From contig DASRMS010000006.1 in assembly GCA_035647835.1 (NCBI GenBank), positions 1 through 7,797 on the forward strand: DNA of 7,797 nt, given 5' to 3'. Within the stretch, counting starts at the first letter, position 1. Each line of letters starts with the position of its first letter. Below, piece after piece: positions 7,413 through 7,797 of the stretch. The stretch comes from UBA9865 sp035647835 (lineage in GTDB: Bacteria > Bacillota > Dethiobacteria > Dethiobacterales > Dethiobacteraceae). A program made the position numbers and the translations under genes. A model generated the notes under the pieces. That model was not told the DNA's origin, made no database searches, and saw only the letters and a list, made by a program, of their open reading frames with translations.

Positions 7413-7426
7413 AGGGGCTTGCCCCT
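7413..7426. other. Hairpin 2, tandem to hairpin 1
   Basis: AGGGGC TT GCCCCT is a perfect 6-bp inverted repeat one base after hairpin 1, with the same GGCTTGCC-like core (GGCTTGCC in hairpin 1, GGGCTTGCCCC in hairpin 2). It is absent from the TR flank. Only TTATT follows, so it is a poor intrinsic terminator, though partial termination of the late transcript cannot be excluded. Confidence 0.55.
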
Positions 7427-7428
7427 TA

Positions 7429-7456
7429 TTGTGACAGGTAACTTTGTAATTAATAT
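7429..7456 (+). promoter_or_regulatory. Possible promoter for the template RNA
   Basis: TTGTGA (7429-7434) and TAATAT (7451-7456), spaced 16 bp, resemble a sigma-70/SigA promoter in an AT-rich stretch. Transcription would begin near 7463, about 16 bases before TR. Such AT-rich matches are common by chance. Confidence 0.3.
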
Positions 7457-7478
7457 ATATAAGGACTTGTGGTGCGGC

Positions 7479-7601
7479 TCGGGTGTGGCTCTCCCTCGGT
7501 AATCTGAACAATGGGACGAATGCGGGATTACGTTACTTGGCTGCGAATCACTCGCTGGCGGGCACGAATTGGAACATCCTCGGGCGGAACTCTGAAAATG
7601 A
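7479..7601 (+). repeat. DGR template repeat (TR)
   Basis: A direct repeat of the fibre's 3' end, placed between the fibre stop and the next tail gene. It carries 28 adenines, of which 20 are substituted in the upstream copy, against 3 of 95 other bases; this polarity identifies it as the template. In the fibre's frame it would read RVWLSLGNLNNGTNAG and so on, with nine AAY (Asn) codons, the usual enrichment in DGR templates. The frame stays open from about 7450 to TAA 7645 but has no start or ribosome site, so it is treated as non-coding template RNA. Confidence 0.92.
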
Positions 7602-7661
7602 TTTTAGCTGCACCACAGGTATAGCTATGACACATAAGGAACATTAAGCGCAACTAGGGAG

Positions 7662-7797
7662 GTGAGCAAAATAAAATTCCTGCTATTTGATAAAAACGAG
7701 AACCTTATATCCACCCTAAAAGATGTCACCATGACCAAGCACACCGAAGAAATCAACGGCGAGAACACCCTAGAACTAGAAACTCTGGACGAAGTAG
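7662..7797 (+). CDS. Tail endopeptidase / minor structural (Tal-like) protein, N-terminal part
   Basis: An open frame runs to the window end and is cut there. It reads IKFLLFDKNENLISTLKDV, then a few residues and ENTLELETLDEV. A hydrophobic first strand, a DKNE turn, and an NGENTLELE block are typical of the N-terminus of the prophage tail endopeptidase / phage minor structural protein family, the Tal protein that closes the tail tip beneath Dit. The start is unclear. The Shine-Dalgarno AGGGAGGTGA (7656-7665) is ideally spaced for the ATA at 7671, which would give the expected short N-terminus, whereas the in-frame GTG at 7662 lies inside the Shine-Dalgarno itself. No ATG occurs before 7731. 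GTG is given as the outer limit. Normal family members are several hundred residues or more, so most of the gene lies outside. Confidence 0.65.
   Translation, partial: MSKIKFLLFDKNENLISTLKDVTMTKHTEEINGENTLELETLDEV

Noticed and set aside
7413..7430. Intrinsic transcription terminator after the fibre gene
   Set aside because: The GC stem is good, but it is followed by TTATTG rather than a T run, and downstream tail genes need read-through. It is kept only as a hairpin.
7247..7601. Simple tandem duplication or invertible fibre-switch cassette
   Set aside because: The copies are in direct orientation, so inversion is not possible, and the mismatches fall almost only on adenines of one copy, which neutral drift would not give.

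Overview
This window is the neck and tail segment of the late operon of a tailed, long-tailed (siphovirus-like) phage or prophage from a Firmicutes/Clostridia-type host. The evidence is the tail gene order, the strong GGAGG-type ribosome binding sites, the tightly packed or overlapping genes, the GTG and TTG starts and the moderate base composition. All genes read on the + strand. The host genus cannot be fixed from this sequence.

Layout: the last codons of an upstream gene (1-36); a head closure/head-tail adaptor (26-358); a probable tail terminator or completion protein (362-718); an HK97 gp10-like neck protein (711-1106); the major tail tube protein (1106-1684); and the tail assembly chaperone (1696-2196). 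The chaperone ends on a textbook A AAA AAG slippery heptamer with a long imperfect hairpin 6 nt downstream. A -1 shift extends it to 2366 (a gpG/gpGT-type pair). Next come a 741-residue tape measure protein (2375-4600), the distal tail protein Dit (4604-5311), a small baseplate-upper-protein-like protein (5312-5653) and a 584-residue tail fibre or receptor-binding protein (5646-7400). A tail endopeptidase/minor structural (Tal-like) gene begins near 7662/7671 and runs off the end.

The most notable finding is at the 3' end. The last part of the fibre gene (about 7247-7369) and a non-coding copy 232 bp downstream (about 7479-7601) form a variable repeat/template repeat pair of a diversity-generating retroelement (DGR). 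Over 123 aligned bases there are 23 differences, and 20 of them fall on adenines of the downstream copy. The replacements are spread over C (7), G (6) and T (7), the signature of adenine-specific mutagenic retrohoming. All nine Asn codons of the template are changed in the fibre gene, whereas the framework codons almost entirely avoid adenine. Two tandem hairpins lie just after the fibre stop codon, where other DGRs carry a target-recognition hairpin. No reverse transcriptase or Avd gene is in the window. It must lie outside, or the cassette is an orphan served in trans.

The genes work together as follows. Neck proteins close the head. The tube protein polymerises around the tape measure with help from gpG/gpGT. 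Dit, the small baseplate protein, the fibre and the Tal-like protein form the tail tip. The DGR would diversify the fibre's C-terminal, probably C-type-lectin-like, receptor-binding face and so change host tropism.
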